This document shows positions 48,287 through 57,362 of a stretch of DNA of 64,000 nt, piece by piece. The translations under genes and the position numbers were made by a program. The notes under the pieces were generated by a model, which saw nothing but the letters and a program-made list of their open reading frames with translations, was not told the DNA's origin and ran no database searches. The DNA lies in NCBI GenBank assembly GCA_003220005.1, contig QHRD01000003.1:1-64000 (forward strand), given 5' to 3'. The stretch is from Verrucomicrobiota bacterium (lineage in GTDB: Bacteria; Verrucomicrobiota; Verrucomicrobiia; Chthoniobacterales; UBA10450). The number at the start of each line of letters is the position of its first letter. The stretch's first letter is position 1.

Positions 48287-48765
48287 GCAGCGCCGCATTT
48301 GTTATCATCGCGATTTTCACGCTCGCAGCGGCGCTGGCGGCTGCGACGTTGCGCAAGCTGATGCATGCTGCGCTGAGTTTCGCAGCGGCCCTAGTCGGCC
48401 TCGCGGCATTTTTCTTTTTGCTCGGCGCCGAGTTCGTCGGCCTCGCGCTGGTGTTCATTTATATCGGCGCGGTCGCAGTGTTGATCGTTTTCACGATTCT
48501 CCTGACGCGGCGCGATGTGGGAGAAGACCGCGGCTTTAACTGGGCCGGTGTAATCATTGCTCTCGCCGTGTTCTGTGGTTTGACGTGGTCGATTCTAGCG
48601 ACGCAATCAATCTCCATCGTCGCGCCGCACATTCGCGCGCTCACCGTCAAAAGAATCGGCGAAGCGTTAATGACCGGTTACGTGTGGCCGTTGCAATGCG
48701 TCGGCGTGCTGCTGACCGCTGCTCTCATAGGCGCGCTCATTCTCGTGATGGAGGAAAAACGATGA
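48283..48765 (+). CDS. nuoJ: NADH-quinone oxidoreductase subunit J
   Basis: MSSAAFVIIAIFTLAAALAAATLRKLMHAALSFAAALVGLAAFFFLLGAEFVGLALVFIYIGAVAVLIVFTILLT; 4-bp overlap with nuoH. Confidence 0.92.
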   Translation: MSSAAFVIIAIFTLAAALAAATLRKLMHAALSFAAALVGLAAFFFLLGAEFVGLALVFIYIGAVAVLIVFTILLTRRDVGEDRGFNWAGVIIALAVFCGLTWSILATQSISIVAPHIRALTVKRIGEALMTGYVWPLQCVGVLLTAALIGALILVMEEKR

Positions 48766-48778
48766 GATTGGTGAATCA

Positions 48779-48870
48779 AACGCTCAACGCTCAACGCTCA
48801 ACACCGAACGCCGAATCCAGAATGGACTCTGGGTTGGACGTTGGGCGTTGGACGTTGGGCGTTGGACGTT
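48779..48870. repeat. Heptamer-periodic inverted repeat between nuoJ and nuoK
   Basis: Left arm (AACGCTC)x3-AACACCG-AACGCCG-AATCCAG; right arm is its imperfect inverse in (GTTGGAC/GTTGGGC)x5 heptamers. Confidence 0.85.
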
Positions 48871-48886
48871 TTCTGCTTGCACCGCG

Positions 48887-49201
48887 ATGACGCCGACTCT
48901 CCAGATATTTCTTATCGTTTCCGCCGCATTGTTTTCCATCGGTCTCCTCGCGGCATTAAGTCGGCGTCACGCCATTTTCATTCTCATTGGTATCGAATTA
49001 ATGTTGGCCGCGGCGAATTTGAATTTCATCGCCTTCTGGCGTTTCGCTCCGCAACCGCACCAGCCAACCGGCGTGATGTTTGCAATCTTCTCCATCGCGA
49101 TCTCAGCGGCCGAAGCCGCGGTTGGTCTGGCGATGGTTATCGCCGTTTATCGCCATTACCACACCACCAATGTCGATCAACTCAATCAGCTCAAAGGATG
49201 A
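48887..49201 (+). CDS. nuoK: NADH-quinone oxidoreductase subunit K
   Basis: FSIGLLAALSRRHAIFILIGIELMLAAANLNFIAF...AISAAEAAVGLAMVIAVYR. Confidence 0.95.
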   Translation: MTPTLQIFLIVSAALFSIGLLAALSRRHAIFILIGIELMLAAANLNFIAFWRFAPQPHQPTGVMFAIFSIAISAAEAAVGLAMVIAVYRHYHTTNVDQLNQLKG

Positions 49202-49235
49202 ATTGTGAACTCGTGCTCTTGCTCGTAATCGTTTC

Positions 49236-51230
49236 ATGAGCTTGATCATCCATTATCTCTGGCTCATCCCTGCCGTGCCGCTCGTTGCGTCGCTGGCGAT
49301 TTTGAGCTTGGCAAACGCATGGCGCAGAAGCGCGGCAGCGCTGGCAGTCGCTGGCCAAACCGCCGCGCTCGCATTGTCGGCTGTGGCGTTCCTGCCGACG
49401 CTGCAAACACACGGCTTCCGCGCGGTTCAAAATTTCACCTGGTTCACTTTCGGCGATAACGCGCTCCGGCTCGGATTTGTTCTCGACCCGCTAGCCGCCG
49501 CGATGCTGCTGATGATCTCGCTGGTCGGGCTTTGCATTTTTGTCTTCAGCATTGGCTACATGGCCGAGGACAAAAACTTCGTCCGCTTTTTCGCGTATTT
49601 ATCTTTCTTCTCCGGCGCGATGCTCGGTGTAGTTGTCGCGAACAGTTTGCTTCTGCTCTTCATTTTTTGGGAACTGGTCGGACTCGCCTCGTATCTGCTC
49701 ATCGGTTTATGGATCGAGCGACCGAGCGCGGCTGCTGCTGCAAAGAAGGCGTTCATCACCACGCGCATCGGCGACATGGGATTTTTTGTCGGCATGCTCT
49801 GGCTTTACAATCGCAGCGGCACACTTCTTTTTTACGATGACGGCAAAGGTTGTCTTGAAAGCGCTGGCCTGGCGATGCTCGGCGCCAGCGCCACATTCAT
49901 CGCGCTGCTGATCTTCTTCGGCGCAGTCGGCAAGTCGGGGCAATTCCCGCTGCACGTGTGGCTGCCGGATGCGATGGAAGGCCCGACTCCAGTGAGCGCA
50001 TTGATTCACGCTGCAACGATGGTTGCCGCCGGAGTTTTTTTGGTCGCCCGTGTGTATCCGCTTTTCTCGTTAGGCGCGATCAACGGCGTGACGTCCTCGC
50101 TCACTGTCGTTGTCTGGATTGGTGTAACTACGGCGCTCATGGCTGCGCTCATCGCGATCGCACAAGCCGACATCAAACGCATCCTCGCCTATTCAACGGT
50201 GTCGCAACTTGGTTTGATGATGGTCTCGTTAGGCGTTGGCGGCATGGCAGCCGGCATCATGCACTTGCTCGCGCATGGATTTTTCAAAGCGCTTTTATTC
50301 CTCGGCTCCGGCTCGGTCATTCATGGATGTCACAGCGAACAGGACATTCGCAAAATGGGCGGCCTGCGGCGCTTCATGCCGGTCACGTTTGTGACGTACG
50401 CCATCGGGATGATGGCGCTCAGCGGGGTCCCGTTTTTTTTCTCCGGCGGCTGGACGAAAGAGGAAATTCTTCACGCTGTAGGCCATTGGCCGCCGTCGCG
50501 TGCACCGTATTACTTGATGTTTGCTGGCGTCGTTCTCACGGCCTTCTACATGACGCGGCAAATCATCTACGTCTTTTTCGGAAACTCGCGCACTGCCGCA
50601 AAGCAAGCGCACGAAAGCCCGCCCGTGATGACGATCCCGCTGATCGTACTCGCGCTGGGCGCAATTTTATTGAGCATCGTGCTCACGCCTGCATGGCCAT
50701 GGCTGCATGACTATTTGACCGGCGAATCCGTACACTTTGAGATCGGTCGTTTGATTCAGCCGATGCTCTTTGTTTCACTCGCGCTCGTCAGTGCAGGTAT
50801 TGGCATCGCTGTGTGGATGTATCGCAAGGCGGGCGTGCAAGATGGAGATCGCCCGGCTGACATCGATCCACTCGAACACGCGCAGCCCGCGTTGTTTCGC
50901 TTTCTCGCCAATAAAATGTGGATCGACGAACTTTATGCTCGTACGGTCATCGCGTTCAGTTGGATAGCTGCGCTTCTGTCCGACTGGATGGATCGCTATT
51001 TTTGGGATGGACTGGTGCGTGGCTTCGGCGCAATCGGGCAAGTGTTTGCAATGTTCACCGCCGGCGTGGATGAGCGCGGCATCAATACCGGAGTCGATGA
51101 AACCACCGTTGGCGCCCGCGGTCTCGGCCGGCTGATGTCCGCCGCGCACTCGGGGCAAATTCAAATTTACCTTGGCATCGTTGCCATCGGCATGCTGGCA
51201 CTGCTCCTTCTGTACGCATGGTTGGCGTAA
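49236..51230 (+). CDS. nuoL: NADH-quinone oxidoreductase subunit L
   Basis: FFSGAMLGVVVANSLLLLFIFWELVGLASYLLIGLW, GKSGQFPLHVWLPDAMEGPTPVSALIHAATMVAAGVFLVAR. Confidence 0.97.
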   Translation: MSLIIHYLWLIPAVPLVASLAILSLANAWRRSAAALAVAGQTAALALSAVAFLPTLQTHGFRAVQNFTWFTFGDNALRLGFVLDPLAAAMLLMISLVGLCIFVFSIGYMAEDKNFVRFFAYLSFFSGAMLGVVVANSLLLLFIFWELVGLASYLLIGLWIERPSAAAAAKKAFITTRIGDMGFFVGMLWLYNRSGTLLFYDDGKGCLESAGLAMLGASATFIALLIFFGAVGKSGQFPLHVWLPDAMEGPTPVSALIHAATMVAAGVFLVARVYPLFSLGAINGVTSSLTVVVWIGVTTALMAALIAIAQADIKRILAYSTVSQLGLMMVSLGVGGMAAGIMHLLAHGFFKALLFLGSGSVIHGCHSEQDIRKMGGLRRFMPVTFVTYAIGMMALSGVPFFFSGGWTKEEILHAVGHWPPSRAPYYLMFAGVVLTAFYMTRQIIYVFFGNSRTAAKQAHESPPVMTIPLIVLALGAILLSIVLTPAWPWLHDYLTGESVHFEIGRLIQPMLFVSLALVSAGIGIAVWMYRKAGVQDGDRPADIDPLEHAQPALFRFLANKMWIDELYARTVIAFSWIAALLSDWMDRYFWDGLVRGFGAIGQVFAMFTAGVDERGINTGVDETTVGARGLGRLMSAAHSGQIQIYLGIVAIGMLALLLLYAWLA

Positions 51231-52702
51231 TTACAGCAATCATTTTCATTCCGCTGCTTGGCGCACTTGCAGTCTTCGTCTGGCCGCAAAGAAATTGCCG
51301 CGTCATTGCTCTGATTTTTAACGCCATCTCCGCGGCATGCGCGGTCGGATTATGGCGAAAGTTCGATGCTACTGCAACGGGACTTCAGTTCGTAGAGCGC
51401 CATGCGTGGATGCCGGCGATCAACGCTGAATATCTGGTTGGCGTTGATGGATTAAGTTTGCTGCTTGTCCTGCTCACGTCGCTCATCATTCCATTCGCAT
51501 TTCTAGCCCGACCCGTTCCAGATGGTGGCCGCGGGTTCTATGCGACCATGCTCGTAATGCAGTTCGCACTCTATGGTACGTTCACGGCACAAAATTTCGT
51601 TCTCTGGTTTTTGTTCTACGAAATGAGTCTGATCCCGGCGTTTCTGCTGATCAAAATCTGGGGCGGCGAAAATCGGGACCGCGCCGCGACCAAGTTTTTC
51701 CTGTACACATTCCTCGGCAGCGTGGCGATGTTGCTTTCTTTCCTGGGGATCTATTTCGTGAATGGCACATTCGACTTTGCGGCTCTAGCGGATCTCGGAA
51801 AATACGGCCTGCTCAGCGGGAAGGTCGCGTGGCTTGCTTTTGCCGGAATCTTCATCGGACTCGCTGTGAAGGTGCCGCTGTTTCCGTTTCACACCTGGCT
51901 ACCCGACGCCTATCAAACTGCGCCGACCGGCGTGTCGATGGTGCTCACCGGAGTGCTCTCCAAAATGGGCGTTTACGGTTTCGTGCGTTTGCTGCTTCCG
52001 CTTTTCCCGAACGAAATCAAAATCATCGGCCCATGGCTGCTTGCGTTGGCCGTTTGCTCGATCGTGTTCGCTCCGCTGGCAGCATGGGCACAGCGCGATC
52101 TGAAACGAATGGTTGCTTACCTGTCGATCAACCATCTCGGTTACTGCATGCTCGCTCTCTTTGCGCTAGCCGCTTCGCCAGCCGCGGCTGCAAATATCGA
52201 CACGCATGCAGCGTTGAGCGGTGTGTTCATGCAGATTTTTAACCACGGGATCACTGCCGCTGCGCTGTTCTACTTCGTCGGATTACTCGAACAACGTCGT
52301 GGTGCGCGGGGCATCGGCGATTTTGGTGGGCTAATGCAACAGACACCGCTGCTTTGCGGCTGGATGAGCGTCGCCATGTTTTCCTCGCTCGGTCTGCCGG
52401 GCCTGAACGGAGTCATTGGAGAATTCCTGATTTTCAAAGGTGCATTCGCGATCACCGCTTGGTTTACCGCCATCGCTGTGCTTGGACTTCTGGTGACTGC
52501 AATCGTCTTTGTGCGCGTCATGCAATCGTTGTTCAGTGGGCCGCTCGCAGAAAGTTGCGGCGCGTTTCCCGATCTTCTACAGGGCGAAAAATTCGTCGTG
52601 GTACCTGTAATACTGCTCATGTTCGCGATTGGCATCGCGCCGCAATTCATGTTCAACATCTTCAACACAACGGTCGTCCACATGGCACGGCTGTTCGGTT
52701 GA
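51218..52702 (+). CDS. nuoM: NADH-quinone oxidoreductase subunit M, copy 1
   Basis: FLFYEMSLIPAFLLIKIWGGENRDRAATKFFLYTFLGSVAML, VKVPLFPFHTWLPDAYQTAPTGVSMVLTGVLSKMGVYGF. Confidence 0.95.
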   Translation: MVGVITAIIFIPLLGALAVFVWPQRNCRVIALIFNAISAACAVGLWRKFDATATGLQFVERHAWMPAINAEYLVGVDGLSLLLVLLTSLIIPFAFLARPVPDGGRGFYATMLVMQFALYGTFTAQNFVLWFLFYEMSLIPAFLLIKIWGGENRDRAATKFFLYTFLGSVAMLLSFLGIYFVNGTFDFAALADLGKYGLLSGKVAWLAFAGIFIGLAVKVPLFPFHTWLPDAYQTAPTGVSMVLTGVLSKMGVYGFVRLLLPLFPNEIKIIGPWLLALAVCSIVFAPLAAWAQRDLKRMVAYLSINHLGYCMLALFALAASPAAAANIDTHAALSGVFMQIFNHGITAAALFYFVGLLEQRRGARGIGDFGGLMQQTPLLCGWMSVAMFSSLGLPGLNGVIGEFLIFKGAFAITAWFTAIAVLGLLVTAIVFVRVMQSLFSGPLAESCGAFPDLLQGEKFVVVPVILLMFAIGIAPQFMFNIFNTTVVHMARLFG

Positions 52703-52729
52703 GATTTCCTGAATGATCTATTCCCCTGC

Positions 52730-54223
52730 ATGATCGCCTGGACGATTTACATCACATTTGGCGGGGCGCTTCTGCTCCTGTTTTTGCCCCGCGTTTTCGC
52801 GCGTTGGCTCGCGCTGCTTACTACCATCGCAGGCTTGGCTTTGGGACTCGCGGCGTTCATTCACACGCCCGTAGTCGATCTTGCGCATTTCACAACGATC
52901 GTGCGCGTTCCATGGATCTCCGTCCTCGGGATGGAATACCATCTGGCGCTGGACGGCATCAGCCTAACGATGGTTATGGTTACTGGGATCTCCGCGGTGA
53001 GCACGGTGCTGTTTTCATGGGACCTCGAACATCGGCAGAACGAGTTTTTCTTCTGGCTTTTGCTGGTGGTGGCTGGTTGCTACGGCGTTTTCCTTAGCGT
53101 CAATCTGTTTTTGTTTTTCGTTTTCTACGAGCTGGTGATCGTGCCGAAGTATTTTCTCATCGCCATCTTCGGATCGACGAACAAGGAATACGGCGCGATG
53201 AAGCTGACGTTGTATTCTTTCTTCGGCGGCATGTTTGTGTTCATCGGGATTCTCGTCGCTTACGTGACCGCCGGCTCGTTGGATTTGAATCAGCTGGCGC
53301 AATTCCAATTTCCACCGCAACTGCAATGGTGGGCGTTTCCGGTGATGTTTCTCGGCTTTGCAGTGCTCGCCGGCATCTGGCCATTGCACACCTGGGCCCC
53401 GACGGGCCATGTCGCTGCGCCCACCGCGGGCTCGATGTTGCTCGCAGGGATCGTGATGAAACTCGGTTCTTACGCAGCTCTCCGCGTGGCGATGAATCTT
53501 TTCCCGCAGGGGTTTCAACTGTGGAGCAAATGGATCGCTGTCCTTGCGGTTATCGGAATTGTTTATGCTGCAGCGGTGGCGCTTCGCCAAAGTGATCTGA
53601 AATTTGTAATCGGGTATTCCAGCGTGAGCCACATGGGTTTCGTGCTGCTTGGTTTGGCTACTGCGAATGTGCTCGGCGTTTCCGGCGCGGTGCTGCAAAT
53701 GTTTTCGCATGGCGTGATCGCCGCCCTGCTCTTTGCCGTTGCCGGCCGTATGATCTATCGCCGCACACACACTCGCGATCTCGACGCGCTGGCTGGAATG
53801 AATCTGAGCCACGCGCTGCCCTTTGCGGCGTTTACGTTTGTTATCGCTTCGGCCGCGTCGATTGGCATCCCCGGTTTCAGTGGGTTTGCGGCCGAAATCA
53901 TAATTCTCATCGGTGCGTGGAAGACTTATCCGGTGGCGGTCTGGATCACTGGAGCGGGTATGGTGCTTGTGGCGGCGTTCACCTTGCGCGCATTAAAGCA
54001 ATCGTTCTTCGGCGAGGCAGGTTCAAGCGTCGTCCGCATGCAGGAGGGGCGGGTGGCGCTCGACCCGGATTGGAACGAGCAACAGAGCATTACGGCCGCG
54101 GAAAAAATCGGCGCGTGCCTGCTGATGTTCGCAACGTTGGCGGTCGGAGTTTATCCGAAACTGTTGCTCGATCGGATCATGCCGGCCGTCGAGGCGATGA
54201 GGTTTTTAAAATCCGGAGGTTAA
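52730..54223 (+). CDS. nuoM: NADH-quinone oxidoreductase subunit M, copy 2
   Basis: FVFYELVIVPKYFLIAIFGSTNKEYGAMKLTLYSFFGGMFVFIG, IWPLHTWAPTGHVAAPTAGSMLLAGIVMKLGSYAALRV. Confidence 0.93.
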   Translation: MIAWTIYITFGGALLLLFLPRVFARWLALLTTIAGLALGLAAFIHTPVVDLAHFTTIVRVPWISVLGMEYHLALDGISLTMVMVTGISAVSTVLFSWDLEHRQNEFFFWLLLVVAGCYGVFLSVNLFLFFVFYELVIVPKYFLIAIFGSTNKEYGAMKLTLYSFFGGMFVFIGILVAYVTAGSLDLNQLAQFQFPPQLQWWAFPVMFLGFAVLAGIWPLHTWAPTGHVAAPTAGSMLLAGIVMKLGSYAALRVAMNLFPQGFQLWSKWIAVLAVIGIVYAAAVALRQSDLKFVIGYSSVSHMGFVLLGLATANVLGVSGAVLQMFSHGVIAALLFAVAGRMIYRRTHTRDLDALAGMNLSHALPFAAFTFVIASAASIGIPGFSGFAAEIIILIGAWKTYPVAVWITGAGMVLVAAFTLRALKQSFFGEAGSSVVRMQEGRVALDPDWNEQQSITAAEKIGACLLMFATLAVGVYPKLLLDRIMPAVEAMRFLKSGG

Positions 54224-54233
54224 CGTCGTAACG

Positions 54234-55769
54234 ATGTCTTATCTCGAGCTTCTCAAACTTGCATCGCCGGAAGCAATAGTCGTTATCACAGTGCTGGGGG
54301 TCCTCACGATTGGGCTGACGACCGGACGCGAGGCCGCGGGCGCAACGGTATCAACAGCGCAACCGACTCGAAATGCCAGTCGCAGGTCCAGCACTCGAAG
54401 TGCCGCGCTCTGCTCGTTTGTCGCCGTGCTCGGCCTCGCAGTCGCAATCGGTGCTGTGCTGATGTTGCCGCGTAACGCAACGCTCTTTGGCGGAATGCTG
54501 GTGATCACACCGCTGACGTCGCTGTTCAAAATCATCTGCATCGCGCTCGCGGTTTTCACGGTCCTCTTGACGACATCAGAAAAGTCTCTGCGTCATCCGG
54601 GCGAATTCCTGGCGATTGTCCTGCTGGCAACGGTCGGCCTCATGCTGCTCGTGGGCAGTGAAGAGTTGCTAATGATTTTCATTGGGCTGGAGCTGCTCGG
54701 TCTGTCGCTTTACGTAATGGCTGCTTTTGACAAGAGCGATCTCCGCTCGGCCGAGGCGGGCCTGAAATATTTCCTGTTCGGCAGCACCTCGAGCGCGTTC
54801 ACACTTTTCGGGATCAGCTTGATTTACGGCATGTCGGGAACAACCGGTCTCGCCGCGATCTCAGCGAAATTGGCGACTACAACGGTGCAGCCGTTGCTTG
54901 CAGTTGGCGTTGTCATGACGCTCGTCGGTTTTGCGTTTAAGATTGCCGCCGCGCCGTTTCATCTATGGGCGCCGGACGCCTACCAGGGCGCGCCTGTTCC
55001 GAGCGCTGCGTTCATTGCTTCGGGGTCAAAGGTCGCGTCGTTCGTGGTGCTGGGAAAAATCGTGTTGTTGGGGTTCGCACCCGTGCACGGCAGCGCCGCA
55101 TGGCACGGCATGGTGGCCGGCTGGTCGCCCGTGCTCGCGGTGTTGGCAGCCTTCTCGATCCTGCTCGGCAATCTGGTTGCGCTGGCCCAATCGAACGTGC
55201 GCAGGTTGCTCGCCTATTCTGCGGTTGCACACGGTGGCTACACGTTGCTCGGACTGGTGGCGGGCGGGCGCGACGGATTTTCAGCAGCGTTGTTTTACAC
55301 CACCACTTACGCCATCACACTCGTCGGCGCATTCGGCGTAGTGGGTTTCGTACGTCGCGAAACCGGTGGCGACGATTTATCGAACTTTTCCGGATTGTGT
55401 TCACGTTCGCCGCTCATGGCCGGATGCATGGCGATCTTCATGCTTTCTCTGGCGGGCATCCCGCCGCTCGCCGGATTTTTTGGAAAGTTCTATCTGTTCA
55501 GCGCCGCGTTACGCGCCGTTCCAAACTACGGTTTGCTCTGGCTAGTGGCGCTCGCGCTGTTTGGCAGTTTCATCTCGCTTTACTATTACTTGATGGTCCT
55601 CAAGTTCATCTTTGTGGACAAATGGGCCGAGGCTGGCGCTGATCACCGATCACTGGTCACTGATCACGTTCTCCAAAAATCCGCAATCTGCTTGCTCGCC
55701 GCGGCAGTTCTTCTGCTCGGTGTGATGCCGGAAATCCTGGCCGCGCAGATCCTGGCCGCGATCCAGTAA
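54234..55769 (+). CDS. nuoN: NADH-quinone oxidoreductase subunit N
   Basis: MIFIGLELLGLSLYVMAAFDKSDLRSAEAGLKYFLFGSTSSAFTLFGISLIYG; KIAAAPFHLWAPDAYQGAPVPSAAFIASGSKVASF. Confidence 0.95.
   Translation: MSYLELLKLASPEAIVVITVLGVLTIGLTTGREAAGATVSTAQPTRNASRRSSTRSAALCSFVAVLGLAVAIGAVLMLPRNATLFGGMLVITPLTSLFKIICIALAVFTVLLTTSEKSLRHPGEFLAIVLLATVGLMLLVGSEELLMIFIGLELLGLSLYVMAAFDKSDLRSAEAGLKYFLFGSTSSAFTLFGISLIYGMSGTTGLAAISAKLATTTVQPLLAVGVVMTLVGFAFKIAAAPFHLWAPDAYQGAPVPSAAFIASGSKVASFVVLGKIVLLGFAPVHGSAAWHGMVAGWSPVLAVLAAFSILLGNLVALAQSNVRRLLAYSAVAHGGYTLLGLVAGGRDGFSAALFYTTTYAITLVGAFGVVGFVRRETGGDDLSNFSGLCSRSPLMAGCMAIFMLSLAGIPPLAGFFGKFYLFSAALRAVPNYGLLWLVALALFGSFISLYYYLMVLKFIFVDKWAEAGADHRSLVTDHVLQKSAICLLAAAVLLLGVMPEILAAQILAAIQ
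55641..55667. repeat. Heptamer repeat within nuoN
   Basis: GATCACC-GATCACT-GGTCACT-GATCAC; encodes ADHRSLVTDHV in NuoN. Confidence 0.7.
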
Positions 55770-55866
55770 GAAATTTTGGCGAAAAACGCGATTAAGGCTT
55801 GACTGCCATGCTAGAAGTTTTGCATCAAATCGAGTAGCACTGATTGCAAAAGTTGGTGAAGCGAAG

Positions 55867-56854
55867 ATGGGCAGCATCAGCCAGTTCATTGATCGCCATT
55901 TCCGGCATTTCAACGCCGCAGCCTTGAAGGATGCTGCCGACGCGTACGTCGCGCATCTGGATCGCGGCGGAAAAATGATGATCACGCTCGCGGGCGCTAT
56001 GAGTACCGCGGAACTCGGCGTTTCTCTGGCGGAAATGATTCGCCGGGACAAAGTCCACGCCATCACCTGCACCGGAGCGAATTTGGAGGAAGACCTGTTC
56101 AATCTCGTAGCGCGCAGCCAGTACGTGCGCCTTCCGAATTATCGCGAACTCAGTCCGCAACAGGAGGAAGAACTTCTCAAGCGTCATCTAAATCGGGTCA
56201 CCGACACCTGTATCCCGGAAGAGGAGGCCATTCGCCGCATCGAGCGAGTGGTCATCGATGAGTGGGTCACCGCGGCAAAGAAAAAGGAGCGCGGTTTTCC
56301 GCACGAATTCCTTTACACGATCCTCAAAGAATGCCGGCTCAAGAAATTTTATGAGATCGACCCAGGCGACAGTTGGATGATCGCCGCCGCGCACAAGGAA
56401 CTTCCAATGTTTGTTCCTGGCTGGGAAGATTCGACCCTGGGAAATATTTACTCTTGGAAATATTTACGCCGCGCGCTGCATCACCGGAGCGATAACCGAT
56501 GTGCACACGGTGCGCTCCGGCATCGAATACATGATCGCGCTGGCAGAGTGGTATCGGCGCGTCTCGCAGGAGTCCTCCATTGGCTTTTTCCAAATCGGCG
56601 GCGGCATCGCAGGCGATTTCCCCATTTGCGTCGTGCCAATGCTAAATCAGGATGTGGTCCGCGAGCCTGTGCCAGAATGGGATTATTTTTGCCAGATCAG
56701 CGATTCCACGACGAGCTTCGGATCATATTCTGGCGCAGTGCCCAATGAAAAGATCACTTGGGGAAAACTCAACGTCGATACGCCGCGCTTCGTTATCGAG
56801 TCTGATGCTACAATCGTTGCGCCATTGATGTTCGCGAAGGTTCTGGGCTGGTGA
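55867..56854 (+). pseudogene. Deoxyhypusine-synthase-like gene, frameshifted by a 16-bp tandem duplication
   Basis: ORF 55867..56748 (MGSISQFIDRHFRHFNAAALKDAADAYVAHLDRGGKMMITLAGAMSTAELG...VPGWEDSTLGNIY) continues in another frame as AARCITGAITDVHTVRSGIEYMIALAEWYRR...GFFQIGGGIAGDFPICVVPML to 56854. Confidence 0.8.
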
Positions 56855-56900
56855 GATACCCTGACGACCTTCTAATCACTGGTAACGATCTGCCCGTTGT

Positions 56901-57251
56901 TTATCGCCAGTGGCCTGGAACATATGTCCAGCCGCCAGGGCGACGCACCCAATGGCCTTCCACCCACACGGCGGCTGCTCTTGGGCGGACTACCCAAGTC
57001 CCCGGCACCCAAACGTAGGTGGTTCCGGTCCACCGCCAATAACCGCTCGTCCAGACGTATCCGGGTCCGGGCGCGACGGTCTGAGTTTCAACGCGAACCG
57101 GTGGCGGCGGTTGGGTTACCAGAACTTCTCGGGCTGGGCCCGTTGTCGTGACTTGCTGTGTGGTTGTGGTGGTTGTCACCGTTGTTGGCTCCTCCGCACA
57201 ACCGACCAAAGCCAATACCGTCAGGATCGATAAATAAGAACTTATTCTCAT
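56901..57251 (-). CDS. Small lipoprotein with W-x-x-G-x-W repeats
   Basis: Lipobox-like LALVGC, T-rich linker, repeats YVWTSGYWRW / YVWVPGTWVV / VWVEGHWVRR / WTYVPGHWR. Confidence 0.8.
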   Translation of the reverse strand: MRISSYLSILTVLALVGCAEEPTTVTTTTTTQQVTTTGPAREVLVTQPPPPVRVETQTVAPGPGYVWTSGYWRWTGTTYVWVPGTWVVRPRAAAVWVEGHWVRRPGGWTYVPGHWR

Positions 57252-57362
57252 GTTGCGCCTCCGCTAGGGATTCGTTTTGCGACAACGCATCGGCTCTGTC
57301 AGAAATTGAAGGCTCGCCTGCGCTCGAATAGCGGAAGAGCGATTTTGAACCGATGATACCGA

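Noticed and set aside
49958-50710. Alternative-frame ORF (250 aa) within nuoL
   Set aside because: Overlaps well-supported nuoL; no domain or start signal.
53015-53812. Antisense ORF (265 aa) opposite the second nuoM
   Set aside because: His/Gln/Arg-rich shadow translation of a membrane protein gene; no recognisable domain.
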